DNA of 7,062 bases, from NCBI GenBank assembly GCA_031285485.1, contig JAITWC010000011.1, positions 1 through 7,062 of the forward strand, read 5' to 3'. The DNA is from Alistipes sp. (GTDB lineage: Bacteria; Bacteroidota; Bacteroidia; Bacteroidales; Rikenellaceae). The position numbers and the translations under genes were made by a program. Position 1 is the stretch's first letter, and every line of letters begins with the position of its first letter. Below the pieces are notes generated by a model, which searched no databases, was not told the origin of the DNA, and saw only the letters and a program-made list of their open reading frames with translations. This document shows, in pieces, positions 5,662-7,062 of the stretch.

Positions 5662-6948
5662 TCAGTCCACTTTAATATCTTTGTTCACGTTTTTGCTGCC
5701 TGTCAGCGCGTAGTAGAGCATGTACAGAATGCCCGCCAGGATCAACCAGTAGCTCGCCATGTAACCGACCGCTCCGGCGATCTGATCCTGCACGAGCGGG
5801 ATGATACCGCCGCCCACGACCATAGTCATGAAGATGCCCGACGCCTGAGGGGTGTACTTGCCGAGTCCCTCGGTGGCGAGATTGAAGATCGCCCCCCACA
5901 TGATGGAGGTGCATAGTCCACACAACACCAGCAGCAGCGCATTCACGGGCACCTGCGCCATCAGGAACGAACTCCCGGTAAAAGCGGGCATCGAAACCAG
6001 AATACCCTTGGGAAAGAATATGGCGGCGATGACCAGGATCGCGGACAAACCGGAGGTAAACACCATCATGGCGCGGCTCGAAACCTTCGCACCGACGGCA
6101 CTGCCTATAAAACGGCCGATCATCATCAGAAACCAATACAGCCCGGCAACGGCGCCCGCGGTGGCGGCGGCCGTTCCGACGGGGAGGCCCGCTCCGCTGG
6201 CAGTGGCGTCGGACAGGTAGAATATCAGCTCGCCCGGTATGCCGATCTCGACACCGACATAGAAGAAAATGGCAACCGCGCCAAGCACCAGATGGCGGAA
6301 CTTCCACGCGCTCGACTCGTACTTCACATCGGCGGCGGTTTGGGTGGGATTGAGCATGGGTATGAACAGCAGTATGCAGAACGACGCCGCGAACACACCC
6401 ATCGCGATGTACAGCAGCGGGAAGACGTCGGTGATGACCGATTTCGAAACTTCACCGATCATTGCCCCGACCATCATGGGAGTGACGGTAGCCATCAGCG
6501 AATTGAACGCCCCGCCGGTCTGTATCAGTTGGTTGCCTTTGTTTCCGCCACCCCCCAGCAAGTTGAGCATGGGGTTGACCACCGTGTTGAGCATACACAC
6601 GCTGAAGCCCGCGATGAGGGCTCCGGCAAGGTAGACGTAAAATCCGGCGTCACCCGTCTTGCCCGACAGGAACTGCACGAAGATGCCAACAAGCCCCACT
6701 GCAATGGCGATCAGGGCGGTGCGTTTGTACCCCAGGCGGATGAGCATCTTTCCGGCGGGAATACCCATAAACAGGTAGGCCAGGAAGTTCATCATGTTGC
6801 CCATCATTCCGAGGTTCTCGAAATCGGGGTTGTTTTTCCAGATCACGCCGATGGGGGCCGCGAGGTTCGTTACGAACGAGATCATTCCGAACAGAAATAT
6901 CATCGTGACGATGCCGACGATGTTGCTCTGTTTTTTCGTTGTTGTCAT
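5662..6948 (-). CDS. FHS-family MFS sugar permease (FucP/GlcP/NagP-like)
   Basis: The 428-residue inner-membrane protein has about 12 hydrophobic segments and the layout of the fucose/glucose/N-acetylglucosamine:H+ symporter (FHS) branch of the major facilitator superfamily. Recognisable features are MGIPAGKMLIRLGYKRT (61-77), the MFS loop 2-3 motif in its FHS form; LNTVVNPMLNLLG (120-132); GGAFNSLMATVTP (145-157); YVGVEIGIPGE (230-240), with E234 in helix 7; WFLMMIGRFIGS (272-283); and SIMWGAIFNLATEGLGKYTP (348-367). The ATG at 6948 is chosen because the frame upstream opens only with a TTG at 7041 and contains the likely promoter. The N-terminus MTTTKKQSN is a short polar tail before helix 1, as usual. 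The ROK kinase 5 bp downstream implies that the imported sugar is phosphorylated on entry, pointing to glucose, N-acetylglucosamine or mannose rather than fucose. Substrate choice is inference from context. Confidence 0.9.
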   Translation of the reverse strand: MTTTKKQSNIVGIVTMIFLFGMISFVTNLAAPIGVIWKNNPDFENLGMMGNMMNFLAYLFMGIPAGKMLIRLGYKRTALIAIAVGLVGIFVQFLSGKTGDAGFYVYLAGALIAGFSVCMLNTVVNPMLNLLGGGGNKGNQLIQTGGAFNSLMATVTPMMVGAMIGEVSKSVITDVFPLLYIAMGVFAASFCILLFIPMLNPTQTAADVKYESSAWKFRHLVLGAVAIFFYVGVEIGIPGELIFYLSDATASGAGLPVGTAAATAGAVAGLYWFLMMIGRFIGSAVGAKVSSRAMMVFTSGLSAILVIAAIFFPKGILVSMPAFTGSSFLMAQVPVNALLLVLCGLCTSIMWGAIFNLATEGLGKYTPQASGIFMTMVVGGGIIPLVQDQIAGAVGYMASYWLILAGILYMLYYALTGSKNVNKDIKVD

Positions 6949-7008
6949 AGTTTCAGTCTGGATTGTTTTTAGGTAAGTTAAGGGAGTTATCGAATTGTTT
7001 CCGGGGTG

Positions 7009-7042
7009 TAAATGTAGTTTAAAATTTTTTAACCTCAACAAA
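7009..7042 (-). promoter_or_regulatory. Probable promoter of the transporter/kinase operon
   Basis: On the minus strand, TACATTTA (7016-7009) resembles the Bacteroidetes -7 box TAnnTTTG with one mismatch. TTG at 7038-7036 lies 19 bp upstream and TTTG at 7042-7039 lies 22 bp upstream, so the -33/-7 spacing is normal. The interval is A+T-rich (TTAAAAAATTTTAAA). Transcription would start near 7002, leaving a leader of about 55 nt before the ATG at 6948. No clear operator or riboswitch is visible in that leader. Confidence 0.5.
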
Positions 7043-7062
7043 TTGCGCTATGATTACACGTG

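Noticed and set aside
6949..7041. Longer start of the transporter from the TTG at 7041
   Set aside because: The added 31 residues are unlike FHS N-termini, the start is TTG, and the segment overlaps the likely promoter.

Overview
The window looks like chromosomal DNA from a high-G+C member of the Bacteroidales. The evidence is Bacteroidetes-type promoter elements (TAnnTTTG-like -7 boxes), lipoproteins with short signal peptides, a GH2-like secreted protein, and an FHS-family sugar transporter next to a ROK kinase. The G+C-rich codon use would suit Alistipes or another Rikenellaceae; that placement is inference, and no rRNA or other marker gene is present.

Layout. (1) Positions 1-804, minus strand: the N-terminal 268 residues of a surface lipoprotein with an Ig-like and a lipocalin-like domain, cut by the window edge. 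(2) Positions 805-1116: a divergent intergenic region holding three tandem 42-bp units of inverted repeats and a plus-strand promoter. (3) Positions 1117-4091, plus strand: a secreted protein with the fold order of GH2 beta-galactosidases but a gutted active site, joined by an ATGA stop/start overlap to a CapA-family lipoprotein. (4) Positions 4092-4696: a 605-bp region between convergent genes. It holds a possible coding remnant, a G+C-rich stem-loop, five tandem 41-bp hairpin units in an A+T-rich island, a G+C-rich stretch with no gene, and a minus-strand terminator. (5) Positions 4697-6948, minus strand: a two-gene sugar operon (FHS transporter, then ROK sugar kinase, 5 bp apart) with a promoter at about 7009-7042 and a terminator at about 4601-4636.

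How the genes work together. The transporter and kinase form a simple uptake and phosphorylation module for a hexose or amino sugar: the permease brings the free sugar through the inner membrane and the kinase traps it as the 6-phosphate. The GH2-like protein and the CapA lipoprotein are translationally coupled, so they probably act together outside the cytoplasm on a polysaccharide or polymer, but the GH2-like protein is very unlikely to be a classical hydrolase.

The most unusual content is the two non-coding arrays. Both have a fixed period of about four DNA helical turns (42 and 41 bp), both consist of dyad-symmetric units, and in both the stem sequence changes in a base-pair-preserving way between units.
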